NCBI GenBank assembly: GCA_963970005.1
Contig: CAXAMN010008557.1
Coordinates: forward strand, 899,732-963,731
Origin: Durusdinium trenchii
Lineage: Eukaryota > Sar > Dinophyceae > Suessiales > Symbiodiniaceae
DNA length: 64,000 bases
Direction: 5' to 3'
In this document: positions 53,101 through 62,621 of the stretch, piece after piece
How the letters are laid out: every line of letters starts with the position of its first letter
Position numbering within the stretch: the first letter of the stretch is position 1
Notes under the pieces: generated by a model
The model's input: the letters and a program-made list of their open reading frames with translations, nothing else
What the model was told of the DNA's origin: nothing
Database searches by the model: none
Made by a program: the position numbers and the translations under genes

Positions 53101-56100
53101 GTCTTCCGTCTTCCAGTGTCTTCCCAAGTTTGATTCGATCCTCCTGACTGGTCTGAGGCTCATGCAGAAGAAGCATCGTCTTCACATCCGAAAACCGCAT
53201 GCCTTCGTAGCTAAAGGCGAGGATCGTAAGCCTCGCGAGACAAGGTGACAAGACAAGCGTGGCAGGCTTTGGCCTATGAACCCACAGGCGACCCCGAAGG
53301 GGAAAACATGGTGAGCTAAGTCTGCCACCCAATAGCCACATCAGGATTGGCCTTGCACAACCCGCGGAAATACCACATCTGCTCCAAAGATTACCATCGA
53401 CGGACAGTGCCTGAGGCTCTGACAAACTCCGATGCTAAAGATGGTGTCTCCAAGCCGGTGAAGGGCACTGCGACTTGCGTCCGGCTCCCCGTGGCCATGT
53501 AGCCACGGGCTGACAAATCTGCGAGATCTTTGGAACGCAGGAGGCCGTAGTGGACACGATTTACTTTGCCCAAAATGAAGGGCAACAAGTTCTGGAGCCA
53601 ATCACGACTCAACATCAATAATTGGGAAGCATGTTGCCGCTCATCACTGTCCAGCTTTTCCAACGGCCTAGTGATCTGCCCAATTCCGCCATCTAATGCG
53701 GACATGATCTCAGCTCTGCTCAATGAGGTCAAGGCCGGCTGCAGCTTCAAATACTCATAGAGCCAAAGTCTCAAAGGACCCTCCAGGCAATCAAAGTAAA
53801 AGTTGTCAATGGCCAGAATCAAATGAGGTTTGGCTTGCAAAGCTAATTGTTGGATCCCATCATCGATAGCCTGGCAACGGTGGCAATGACACGTTTTGTA
53901 GTGGCTTTTGTGCCAAAACACCACTCTTCGCAAAAAAGAAAACAAACACTAAGTAAGGAAGGTAATACTGCACGGTAAGGCCCAATTCTTTCTAGGTCGG
54001 AGGCCATCGCTAGTAGGTTGGAGGCCATCGCTATTACAGTAGAAACAACGAAAAAGGAAAAAAGGAAGGTAAGGCCCCTTTACTTCATCAACGGCTCACC
54101 TTGCGGACCTCTGCAGAAACCGTCTTTGCGAGGAAGGGCTGAAGCAAATGCATCGGGAGCTCCCAACGTTCGGGTGAAAGCTCTAGAGGTTGCCGGCTGC
54201 CCACCGGGAAATTCCTCAAACAAAGCAATTCTTGGCTTCAGAGCGTGGAGGCTTGAACACATGGCAGGGGCCAGCACTTGTCGTCAAAGAACAAATGCCC
54301 GAGAAAAAACACCTGCATAATGTCTCCATAATGATCGGCTTCATTTTGCCTTCTATCATAAGCTCTGACTGAAGCATTGAACCTGCTGCTACCCCCCTCT
54401 TCCCGCATCCGTTGCCCACCCTTCCCTCTTTCAGAACTTCGCTATTCCATGCAACTCAGGAGCAGCTCGGACATTAGTGGATGCAAGAGGAGGTCTACTT
54501 CCTGAGGCATCACAGCCAGAATACGTCGAATTTGAGGAGGTGATTGAAAGACATTGATACACACAAGAGGGTTTTGATACACAAGTACTTTACAGCTCAA
54601 TGAGAGGAAAAGAACGGTACACAATGAAAGGGAGGGCCTGCCAGCATGGCCCCCAACATCCAAACCTCTTCAGACTGACATCTGCTTTTTGTTTCTTCTG
54701 GATGATTCTGCATGATGGAGATCAAGTGGGCTGTTCAAAAAGTAAGCGACAAGTTGAGATCAAAGGATCCCGCTCTCTCTTCCTTTCAGAGCTTGGCCCG
54801 AGCTTACAACGGTTGGTTGACGCGCAGTTTGTGTTCTTCGTTGACGCCAGGAGACATCCAGCACCACGATGGTGCTCCGGAAGGTCAAGAGGATGCCCCT
54901 CAAGCAAAGCATCAAGAAGTCCAAGTGATTCCTGAGACCAAACTACACGTTAAAATGTCCATACTAGCCAAACATAGTTAAACTGAGTACCTCGGGACTG
55001 CTGATGCATCACTTGTGGCCAAAAATGTTGTTGGTGGTTTGGCTTTTCTGCAGTGGCAGTGACAGTTTGCGACTCTTCTTCACCAATCAAGCACTCCATA
55101 GTGCAAACAAATACATACTTGCGGTATCTTGCGGTGAAGGATTGCTAAACTAGCCTCTGATCGCCTCCGATTTAGAAAAATGCTTGCCCCAAATGATACG
55201 TAGGGTATAATGGTTCGGTCTCGGGAGAAGGTTATTACAGAATGACAGCCAACTTTTGGGGGAGCCATTCCTGGTGATGTTGGACCAGGATCATGGCAAC
55301 AGCTATTGGAATGAGGAGTTTTTTGGTGTAAAGGGGGTTAGACTCTAGACTCTAGACACTCTGCCGGTAGGCTAAACACGGCTGAAAAAATATAGAACGA
55401 TTTCCACTGTTGGATCCAGGAGGATCTTCCGGGGAGGGGATCTGATGCGCTTGTGTGCACTTTGTCGAACAAAAACATCACGCCAAAACTGAGCGGCCTG
55501 TGCTGCTAGGGCCTTCTCCATACATAATGAATTCAACCAGCTTAGTTCCGGCGCTACTGCTTTGGTGCACCAATGGGGCCCAAGTATGCAAGGGTGTTTG
55601 TGGTGTGTAAGTGTTGTGCGAGATAAAGGCAAAATACAGCTTGGGAGCAAAAGAATCAAGAAGCAAATCCTGAGAATAAGCAAAGCATAGGAAACTAAGG
55701 TCTTCTTTTTCTCAGAGACTCATCGCAGAGAAGTCCTTGGCATCAGGGAAGCGCTGCTCAGCCAATTCCAGACACCGCGCAGCGTCTGTGGCGTCGATGG
55801 AGAGCCGCTGCTGTGCTTCCGTGAGTTTGAAGGCAGCCTCTACGAAGGACAGCAAGCAACCTGCGAACGCAAGCAGGACATGAAAGCCTTCACCGCTTCT
55901 CTTTGGCCAACAACCTTCGAAGTTCAAAAGGGGTATCTGAATAGGGTTAAGAATAGCTAAGCAGTGCAACTTCTGAGTTAGGGAAACAATCAGGCCCGAG
56001 GATGTGGTCTGCCAACGGTATATGCATGACCAGTCACGTCAGGCTGTTTTTGAAGAAACTACCTCTGGTGTGGTGGCCTAGACAGTCTGGGGATTGCACA

Positions 56101-59100
56101 AAGTAGTGCCGAGAAAAGCGGGGAGAGAAAAACCAAAGCGTTTTCCGGTTCTTGAGGCCTGGAGACACACGACAAAAAGCAAACAAATTTGCAGCGGATG
56201 TGAGAAGGTGATGCAGACGCCAATTGATATTGATGAGGTGGTGAGGCATGCTGTTTGGTGGTCTGTATGTATATATATATAAATAGAGAGAGACTGAAAG
56301 ATACAGTTTTACGAGTGCCTGATGCAGGTCTTTTGATGCCTGCAATCTTGGTGGCTGTGAAAGTGAGGGGCGTGCAGAAAGTGAGGGGCATCCATCAGTG
56401 CATTCGAATAGTAAGACACACAAGGATTCAAATGCAAAGCGCATGGACCGGGGTGGCACGACATCGCCTTTCTTGCTACAAGGACAAGAAGTAGAGCCAA
56501 AACATGCAAATTGCAAAGTCACCAGGATATTTGTTGGAGATCCTGGTGATTTACATGGCCACCTTGTAGACCAAAACACTTTCGCTTTGAATCTGTCGTT
56601 CACTGCGCACCTTGTCAAGCTTCCTTGACCGCAAAAACAAACCGACAACCCAGGTTTGGAAAATAGTCAGAAGCAATTCTTTACGTCCATGTCTTGCTGC
56701 TAGACATGGACAAAACAAGGGCATCGCTACTAGTAGTTACTAGTAGCAAGGACATTGCTACTAGTAACTAATCAGCTTGAGCACTGCCTTCACTGGCAAG
56801 AACCAGTCCCACGCCCCAACTCGTCGTCCGATTATACCCCGTGTCTGGGCATAGTGTGCCACACCTCTCGACAAACGGGAGGGGGCCCATTTTGGAACAC
56901 ACGATTCGGCTCATTTTGGAACACGCAGAGTTTGCCCGTTTAAGCCCATTCTGGAACACATGATTCGGCTCATTTTGGAACACAACAATGATTTTTAACA
57001 CTGTGGAACAGATTCCGGTGTTCAATGGAAGCTTGTTGATATGTAGCGCGCATGCCATGTCATACCAGTTCGCGGATCAAATTTAGAGGAGGAAGGTGCC
57101 ATGCCAAGGTAGTATACCTTCCTGGGTTGTTTTATTGCTTTGATCTCCTTCAATATAAGCGGGAGGGGGCGCGATGGGCGCAGCGCCTCCCCCGCAATGT
57201 CACCAAGTCTAGTGGCTTCGTTGGTGGGGTTCGTTGGTTGCTTCGTTGCTTGGCTTACCCCCCGCGTGGCTCACAAACAGCATGCTTTGGAATGGCACCT
57301 TCCTGCTCTAAATTTCACCCCCGTGCCTCACAAAAGTTGGACTGGCACCTTCCTGCTCTAAATTTCACCCCCGCGTGGCTCACAAAAGGCATGCTACCTT
57401 GGGATGGCACCTTCCTGTTCCAAACTTTATCACCGCGTGGCCCACACAAAAAGCATGCTTTGGAATGTTGCCTTCGCGCACTAAACTTCACCCCCGCCTG
57501 GCTTACAGAAGGTATGCCAGGTATGCTACCTTGGAAAGGCACCTTCCTGTTCTAAACTTTATATACCCCTGCGTGGCCACAAAAGGCATGCTTTGGAATG
57601 GTGCCTTCCTCCTCTAAATTTCACCCCCGCGTGGCTCACAAAAGGCATGCGGCATGCTACGTTGGACTGTCCGGCTCTAAAATAAGCCCCCACTACAAGA
57701 AAAGACTGAAAAACACCAAAGAAAAAACACCATCAACAAAAAACACTCTCAGAAAAAAATACGCTCTCAGAAAAAAAACACCAGAAGAAAACACCAGAAG
57801 AAAAACCACCAAAAGACCAAAAAAAAGAAAGAAAAGAACACGATACAGTAATAAAAACCCCGAGAAGAAAAAACCAACAAAAAAATCTACCCTCAGAAAA
57901 AAAGAACAAAAGAAAAACACACCAGAAGAAAAAGCCGCGAGAAGAAAAAACATCACAAGGAAAACACACCAAAAGAAAAGACACACTAGAAGAACAATAA
58001 ATGAGAAAAAAACACACCAAAAAAAAAACACGCACAAGAAAAAACATTGGAAACACGAGAGAGAGAGAGAGAGAGACCATCAGCCCCACCGCAGGAAGAG
58101 CATGCGATCCAAATTGAGACCTCTTCCCTCCACAAACGGGACACTGCATGCTCAAGGAACAAAGTGGAGAAACTCTCGGTTGCACAGCAGATGGCATGAC
58201 ATCCCTTCAGATGATTCAAACCTTCTCCATGAGAAAACTAGCAGAACATGCGAATGACGAAGTGTCGTTAAACTCTTGAAGCATCAATCTCTTCATAGCG
58301 TGCTGAGCACGCGTTCAATTTGGACTGGTGAGCAGCCTTTTCATTGCACTTCAAGACCTCACAAGCTGCATCACCACAATACGCCACACCAACAGCCACA
58401 CCACGACACAGCCAGCCACAACACCACAAACCACGCAACTAGATCGCATTTCACGATCCTATAAGAATTTTGTCTATTCTTGGTAGAAGGTCCACCCCCT
58501 ACTGCTGGAGACATCATGGCATGGAGACGAGTTTGGTTGAAGAAGCTATCATAGTGAGACAACAGCTTGGGAACTTGAAGTTCCCTCGGCCAAATGACCA
58601 TCTCATTCCAAAATGGTTGTTCCAAAGCAGCAGTTGCTGAATGGCTGAATGTAAAAACGGAAAATGTCCCCTTGGTTCATGTCATGAACTCTCTCAAAAA
58701 CCAAGCAGCTCTTGACCGAAGAGGCGGTGCTGCAGACCTCGGACAGCTGATGAAAATAGTTGTTCGATCCGCAATGATACTTCAAAGGGAATGCAACGCT
58801 GTGACTTCGCCTAAGGTACTACTAATTGCTACTAGAATTACTACAAGCGCTGGGGTTTCGTCACCCGGGTTTGCAGGAAGTCACCCGGCCGCATGTAAAC
58901 GCAGCATTTGTAAAAAAGTCACCCGTCTCGCGAAAAGTCACCCGTTTTATGTTAAAACACAATGTAAAGCTGCTTTACATCAAGAATTCACTGCCCCTGT
59001 GCAGGAAAGAACTAGTTTTATGTCGAAGTTTGCAGCGTTTTGGTGACCGAACCCCAATCAGAACGCAGGATCAGCCTGCAAACATAGATGCTGCTGCATC

Positions 59101-61596
59101 CTGAGACTGCACGATTTTTTTGTCGGAAACATGGCTACGCTGGCGCGAGCTGGCGCGAGTGCCGTGCGAGTCTTTTCGAACCTGACACGAGTGCCGCGCG
59201 AGTCGAGGTATCCACCTACCCACGTCGATTATCTTCAAATCACTTTTTGGTCACCTTCCCTCTAACCTGCATGTAAACGCAGCATCCAAAAATTGTTGTT
59301 GACCAGACACTCTTCCAGTTATATTGACATCTTGCATCTAACCCCATTGTAAACGCAGCATCCAGACGACTTTCTACAAGACCAGACGACTTAACACAGG
59401 TACTTGTAGCATCGTGAGTGTAATGAGGGGAGCAAGCAAAGCACACCAAAGTACTACAGTATACGGGCAAGCCAAACATGTACGGAGTATTACGGAGTGT
59501 TGTCCAGGAGTGACTTCATGAAGCCTACCCTTGGGCTTCACTGGCCAAGGTGCAGCCGCACATTGGGCCACAGCCATTCGGAGCTTCCTCAGCAAGGCAT
59601 AGGCAGAGGCGCTGTCGGCTTGCGCGCGTTCGAAGCTGAAGTGGTACACTGGCCGAAAGAAGGCCTCATTGGCCGACAGGCGTTCAGCCTGGATCGAATT
59701 AAGCAATCCTGAAAACACAGAGCCATGACTCATGGCCCTCGTCCCGTCTTACATGGTCACGTCACTGAAAACTAGTGGCACCGTACCTTCCTTCTTTCAT
59801 TGCAGTATATGTGTCATTATATACAGTAAAAATATTAATATATATATATACATATCTGTGTGTGTCATGTGTGTGTGTGTGATGTGTGTGTAACCCTTGG
59901 AGTCACAGGGATCCTTTTGGATTTTCAGCAGGGGGACACGGCACCAGATTGCAGACCGTGTCTAACAAAGCTATGCAATCTGGTGGGATATCCAGCTTGG
60001 CCAGCTGGACGTACCTGCAATTTTCCTTCTTCCGAATGGCATGAGGCTAAGCCTAGAACCTCCTGACATGTTTCCTAAGTAGCCGCAGACTTGCACGCCA
60101 CGACGTCATCTTGTCGGTTCGTCGCTCATCTTCTTCCTTTTGGGCCCTACTTCCTCTTGAAGGCCTCCAGGATCCAGTGGTTCGTACGTGTACCCTTAGG
60201 AACTGGAACCCTAGGCCGGCGTGTGGCACCGCTTTCCGTTCCGTATGCATATCCATGAGTGTGTTTGGCCTCGTGCCAACCCGGGATGAGCCCGCAGAGT
60301 GCCTCCCGTGGACCCGTTGAACGGGGGTTTGTCCATGTTCCCCCGGCTCTGGGAACGCAGATGTCCGCAGCGGACAGCAGGTGGCCTAGGCCGAACGTAC
60401 GATGACTTTTACCTCATCTTAGGAATTCCAAGTTGGCTCATGCCTTTACGTGACCGCACCGGTCCAAGCTGGCTGAACGCCTCAACGTGGTCAGAGCGAC
60501 CGAAGCACTTTTGAGGTTCATTGGAACCTGTCGGCGACTTAGGTGCACATACATCGTACACACCTTAACGAGGCAGGTCTTCCTAGGTTGTTATAATGAG
60601 GTCTGGTTTCATCGGTTCCCGTCCCCTCCATTTGGTTCCCCTTTCACCCTTTCCCCTTCACATACTTCTTTTCCTCTTTCTTTTCATGTCTTCCCTTGCT
60701 TCATGTCCTTTCATCTCACTCCTTTCGTTCTTTTGCGCGTACAACGGTCCGGGCCTTAGTGTGTACGCGCACATCTACTTCCAACTCAGGTGTTAGGTCG
60801 CCCAGGTCTCGACAATGAGGTGGGTTTCATCGGTTGTCCCTGTGCACTTGGTTTCTCTTTCATCGCCACCACACACACACACACACTCTTCTCCCGTCTC
60901 GTCTTCCTTCTCATGTCTTCATTCTCTTGTTTTTGCTGCGCGCACATTTACACTTTTGTCCTAGCCTTAATTTTGCCTCCCCTCGGGGAGGCGTGTGTGT
61001 GTAACCCTTGGAATCACAGGGATCCTTTCGCAGCAGGGGGACACGGCACCAGATTGCAGACCGTGTCTAACAAAGCTACGCAATCTGGTGGGATATCCAG
61101 CTTGGCCAGCTGGACGTACCTGCAATTTTCCTTCTTCCGAATGGCATGATGCTAAGCCTAGAACTAGAACCTCCTGACATGTTTCCTAAGTAGCCGCAGA
61201 CTTGCACGCCACGACGTCATCTTGTCGGTTCGTCGCTCGTCTTCTTCCTTTTGGGCCCTACTTCCTCTTGAAGGCCTCCAGGATCCAGTGTTTCGTACGT
61301 GTACCCTTAGGAACTGGAACCCTAGGCCGGCGTGTGGCACCGCTTTCCGTTCGTATGCATATCCATGAGTGTGTGATGTGTGTGTGTGTACGTTTATCGG
61401 ACATGTACACACATATGCCATAGGTGTACATTATACATCTATGATGTATGTCATTGTATGTCATATTATATCTAATATGGAAATCCTCTTACGCTTCTCC
61501 ATCGCTTAATTCTACTTCACACAACTCGAGCGCCGCCTGGCCAAAGAGGCCTCGCATGATGGCCAAGCTTTGGGATAGCAGTGGGTCTGGCACCAC
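49540..61596 (-). CDS. DUF3638/DUF3645 family large protein (gene span, partial 5' end)
   Basis: A very large minus-strand gene. The core can be spliced by eye: EVDLLLHP..SEL, NFPVG..SPERWELPMHLL, SRDWLQNLLP..VNRVHYGL, VAVPF..LASEF, ANPDVAIG, LTILAFSYEG, then FYLRKEIFP...FSACAQD, LGFSGTPS, ALIDCGALLCGL, RRFCYFDQPHTTGIDI and TVGKDMSIRELQQGAWRMRG. These are the ordered conserved blocks of the DUF3638/DUF3645 proteins of fungi, plants and protists, usually 2000-3500 residues. They are P-loop-type proteins whose biochemical role is not established. Automatic labels in databases vary and should not be trusted. Exons upstream to 61.6 kb have the same strand and style but are assigned only by position. 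The Walker A exon was not found with certainty. Several introns use GC donors. The whole gene lies between the inverted-repeat arms. Confidence 0.88.
50274..50676 (-). CDS. DUF3638 gene C-terminal exon
   Basis: AG|G acceptor (50678-50677), GTATAT donor (50273-50272). Reads VANYMRNLLKDRKAVNLSPT, IQSALLMKSLEQEELQARQL and SLRDLAAPFATSSSVSGAVD. Helical, matching the variable region after the helicase-like part. Confidence 0.8.
50841..50954 (-). CDS. DUF3638 exon: TVGKDM..AWRMRGLGRGQ
   Basis: CTCAG|G acceptor (50956-50955), GTGGGC donor (50840). Reads VAAITVGKDMSIRELQQGAW then RMRGLGRGQRCEILLPEE. The GKDM..RE..QGAWRMRG.G.GQ block carries the family's Arg-finger-like motif. A (CT)n tract lies in the following intron. 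Confidence 0.95.
51121..51612 (-). CDS. DUF3638 exon: FSGTPS to FDQPHTTGID
   Basis: 492 bp after AG|G (51614-51613). Reads ELASPSIFKVRLGFSGTPSN, SGWTVWSLLDLVAKHRGEAG, ALIDCGALLCGLENQEVAKL, GCVFLARGTDLPMIFLKG and RRFCYFDQPHTTGIDIQQP, to a GTTACC donor (51120). This is the helicase-like C-terminal half (FSGT.S; FDQ.HTTG.D) of the family. Confidence 0.95.
52195..52345. repeat. CTAGCGC repeat
   Basis: Repeated GCTAGCGCG/GATCTAGCGCAG/CTAGCGGAAG units in an intron of the DUF3638 gene. Related in style to the CTAGTAG repeats. Confidence 0.7.
52611..52882 (-). CDS. DUF3638 exon: FYLRKEIFP..SACAQD
   Basis: AG|G acceptor (52884-52883). Reads LKSELLRDVATPPPQRESFR, LPLDLVQPDAATIRGLKKLW and VYCFYLRKEIFPKATPTQVK, then KFSACAQD. 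The family continues with L-G; the DNA here offers GA (GACT|GAGG), so a GA donor is likely. Confidence 0.82.
53100..53231 (-). CDS. DUF3638 exon: LTILAFSYEG
   Basis: AG|G acceptor (53233-53232). Reads LTILAFSYEGMRFSDVKTML then LLHEPQTSQEDRIKLGKTLE. The 3' boundary is uncertain (several GT within 53100-53150). Confidence 0.8.
53329..53351 (-). CDS. DUF3638 microexon (23 nt)
   Basis: AG (53353-53352) | GCC...GG | GT (53328-53327) encodes ANPDVAIG with the last base from the next exon. It fits between SEF and LTILAFSYEG, where the family has HPDVxIGLT. Phase and residues both match. Confidence 0.85.
53424..53870 (-). CDS. DUF3638 exon: large core exon
   Basis: 447 bp in one frame after AG|G (53872-53871). 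Reads AIDDGIQQLALQAKPHLILA, LSRDWLQNLLPFILGKVNRV, YGLLRSKDLADLSARG and TQVAVPFTGLETPSLASEF, then a GT donor at 53423-53422. The RDWL..LLP..L.K.NRV.YGL and AVPF..LE.PS..SEF blocks are diagnostic. Confidence 0.92.
54100..54214 (-). CDS. DUF3638 exon: NFPVG..ERWELPMHLL
   Basis: AG|G acceptor (54216-54215), GTGAGC donor (54099). Reads NFPVGSRQPLELSPERWELP then MHLLQPFLAKTVSAEVRK. The R-W-x-x-P-x-H-L-L motif is characteristic of the family. Confidence 0.88.
54464..54501 (-). CDS. DUF3638 exon: DEVD-like segment (GC donor)
   Basis: 38-bp exon after AG|G (54503-54502), reading EVDLLLHPLMSE. With the GC donor at 54463-54462, its last two bases join G of the next exon to give SELNFPVG, the conserved continuation in this family. 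The preceding exon should end in Asp. Confidence 0.85.
55720..55860 (-). CDS. DUF3638 gene exon (upstream of the core)
   Basis: CGCAG|G acceptor (55862-55861). Reads LLSFVEAAFKLTEAQQRLSI then DATDAARCLELAEQRFPDAK and DFSAMS. Ends at a GT near 55719. Helical, clear coding character; position fits the region before the DUF3638 core. Confidence 0.65.
56715..57000. repeat. CTAGTAG repeat and duplicated GGAACACACGATTCGGCTC block
   Basis: 56722-56770 carries GCTACTAGTAGTTACTAGTA units. 56885-56985 carries CATTTTGGAACACACGATTC / CATTCTGGAACACATGATTC duplicates, each followed by GGCTCATTTTGGAACAC. Confidence 0.8.
57258..57690. repeat. ~60-bp minisatellite, about seven copies
   Basis: Units of CCCCCGCGTGGCTCACAAAA + GGCATGCTTTGGAATGG + CACCTTCCTGCTCTAAATTTCA with indels (50-75 bp). 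Different in sequence from the terminal minisatellite but similar in period. Confidence 0.92.
57690..58080. repeat. AAAACACCAGAAG simple repeat with (GA)n end
   Basis: About 360 bp of AAAAAACACC/AGAAGAAAA variants, ending in (GA)10 at 58058-58077. It yields long Lys/Thr-rich and Phe/Val/Cys-rich frames that are compositional artefacts. Confidence 0.9.
58480..58660 (-). CDS. upstream exon, probably DUF3638 gene
   Basis: Reads SATAALEQPFWNEMVIWPRE, LQVPKLLSHYDSFFNQTRLH and AMMSPAVGG. Coding-like; boundaries approximate. A further possible exon (FHQLSEVCSTASSVKSC) is at 58690-58795. Confidence 0.5.
59529..59708 (-). CDS. upstream exon, probably DUF3638 gene N-terminal part
   Basis: TTTTCAG|G acceptor (59710-59709), GTAGGC donor (59528-59527), 180 bp. 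Reads LLNSIQAERLSANEAFFRPV, YHFSFERAQADSASAYALLR and KLRMAVAQCAAAPWPVKPK. Excellent coding character. Confidence 0.65.
59884..60264. repeat. 380-bp direct duplication, copy 1
   Basis: Starts GTGTGTGTAACCCTTGGAGT and ends TATCCATGAGTGTGT; repeated at 60993-61374. The spacer contains a second, weaker duplication (ATGAGGT..GGTTTCATCGGTT at 60596 and 60814, each followed by pyrimidine-rich DNA). No TG..CA ends or coding domain support an LTR element. Confidence 0.95.
60993..61374. repeat. 380-bp direct duplication, copy 2
   Basis: Nearly identical to 59884-60264. Main differences are an indel after ATCCTTT and an inserted AGAACT. Lies in an intron of the DUF3638 gene. Confidence 0.95.
61493..61596 (-). 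CDS. upstream exon, probably DUF3638 gene N-terminal part
   Basis: AG|G acceptor (61598-61597) and GTAAGA donor (61492-61491). Reads VVPDPLLSQSLAIMRGLFGQ then AALELCEVELSDGEA. Clear exon. Assignment to the DUF3638 gene is by strand and position. Confidence 0.6.
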
Positions 61597-62029
61597 CTCG
61601 GTGTTGACATTTCACGATGTCTTTCCAATGTTTCCTGGTCTTCAGTGCTGTGCGGAAAAAAGAAAAAAGCTCTTTAGTCTGTCTCTGAGCCCTGAACTTG
61701 CAGGACAAGATCCTTCAGCGCAAAAAGCTGCAAGTAGAAAGAAATCAAAGGACGCTGTTGACTCCGTGCTTCGAGTAGATTACAGAACGAACCTCCAGAA
61801 AGACACTTTCACCACGGCAAGCACTACCAACGTCGCGGACGAAAAGCAAGCCAAAAAAGACACTTTTCTGCCCATTCAACCCCAACATACCCCAACCAAC
61901 ACAGACAAAAAGCCAACCATAGACCGACCGATCAACCAACAAACCAAGGCAACCAATGAGCCATGACCCCGACCCCCAACCAAGCATTTAGGGAGGGGTA
62001 TTTTTTTAAAGCTTCTTTTTTGGATTTTT

Positions 62030-62180
62030 TTGTTTTTCGTGGCTTCTGGCTTCTGGCTTCTGTGGCTTCTGGCTTTTGTGGCTTTTGGCTTCTGTGGCTT
62101 CTGGCTTTTGGCTTTCGTGGCTTTCGTGGCTTCTGTGGCTTTTGGCTTTTGTGGCTTTTGGCTTTTTGGCCTATCCATCT
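62030..62180. repeat. TGGCTTCTGGCTTTTGTGGC repeat
   Basis: About 140 bp of (GTGGCTT)(CTGGCTT)(TTGGCTT) heptamer-like units. The hydrophobic or Lys/Pro-rich frames through it are artefacts. Confidence 0.92.
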
Positions 62181-62295
62181 ATCTGTCTATACCTATCTAT
62201 TTATCTATCTTTCTTTCTTTTGGCAGCTGTTCTCCTTTCTCTTTTTGTATTTGCTTTTCCTGTTGTTTTCGTTGCAGAGACGAAACCAAACAAGG

Positions 62296-62336
<41 letters not shown>

Positions 62337-62620
62337 CGAGCTGCTCACCTTTGGATCTGGTGTGCTGCTGGGGGGGACGCTGCGCCCCCCCCCCCAACCC
62401 CCCCCGCGCCACGAAATCTGCACTTCATCCCCGACACCCGCGCCTGCCACGAAATCAATATTTTAAGGTGAACTCCCCGGCGCAAAACTTTCTAACCAAG
62501 CAAATATGCCTCCTCTATCTATCTATCTATCTTATCTTATCTTATCTGATCTTATCTTATCTATCTATCCATCAATTTATCTTTCTATCTTTCTATCTTT
62601 CTGCAGTTTTCTGCAGTTCA
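62180..62620. repeat. tetranucleotide repeats (CTAT, AAGC) and CTTAT
   Basis: CTAT/CTGT repeats at 62175-62220, (AAGC)11 at 62293-62336, a C-rich tract at 62386-62406, and CTAT/CTTAT/TTTC repeats at 62514-62605. Confidence 0.95.
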
Positions 62621-62621
62621 A

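Noticed and set aside
57598-58257. 219-codon Lys/Thr-rich plus-strand frame
   Set aside because: Driven by the AAAACACC simple repeat and a (GA)n tract.
59884-61374. LTR retrotransposon (paired 380-bp direct repeats)
   Set aside because: Ends are GT-rich, not TG..CA, the internal part is only about 730 bp, and there is no primer-binding site or coding domain.
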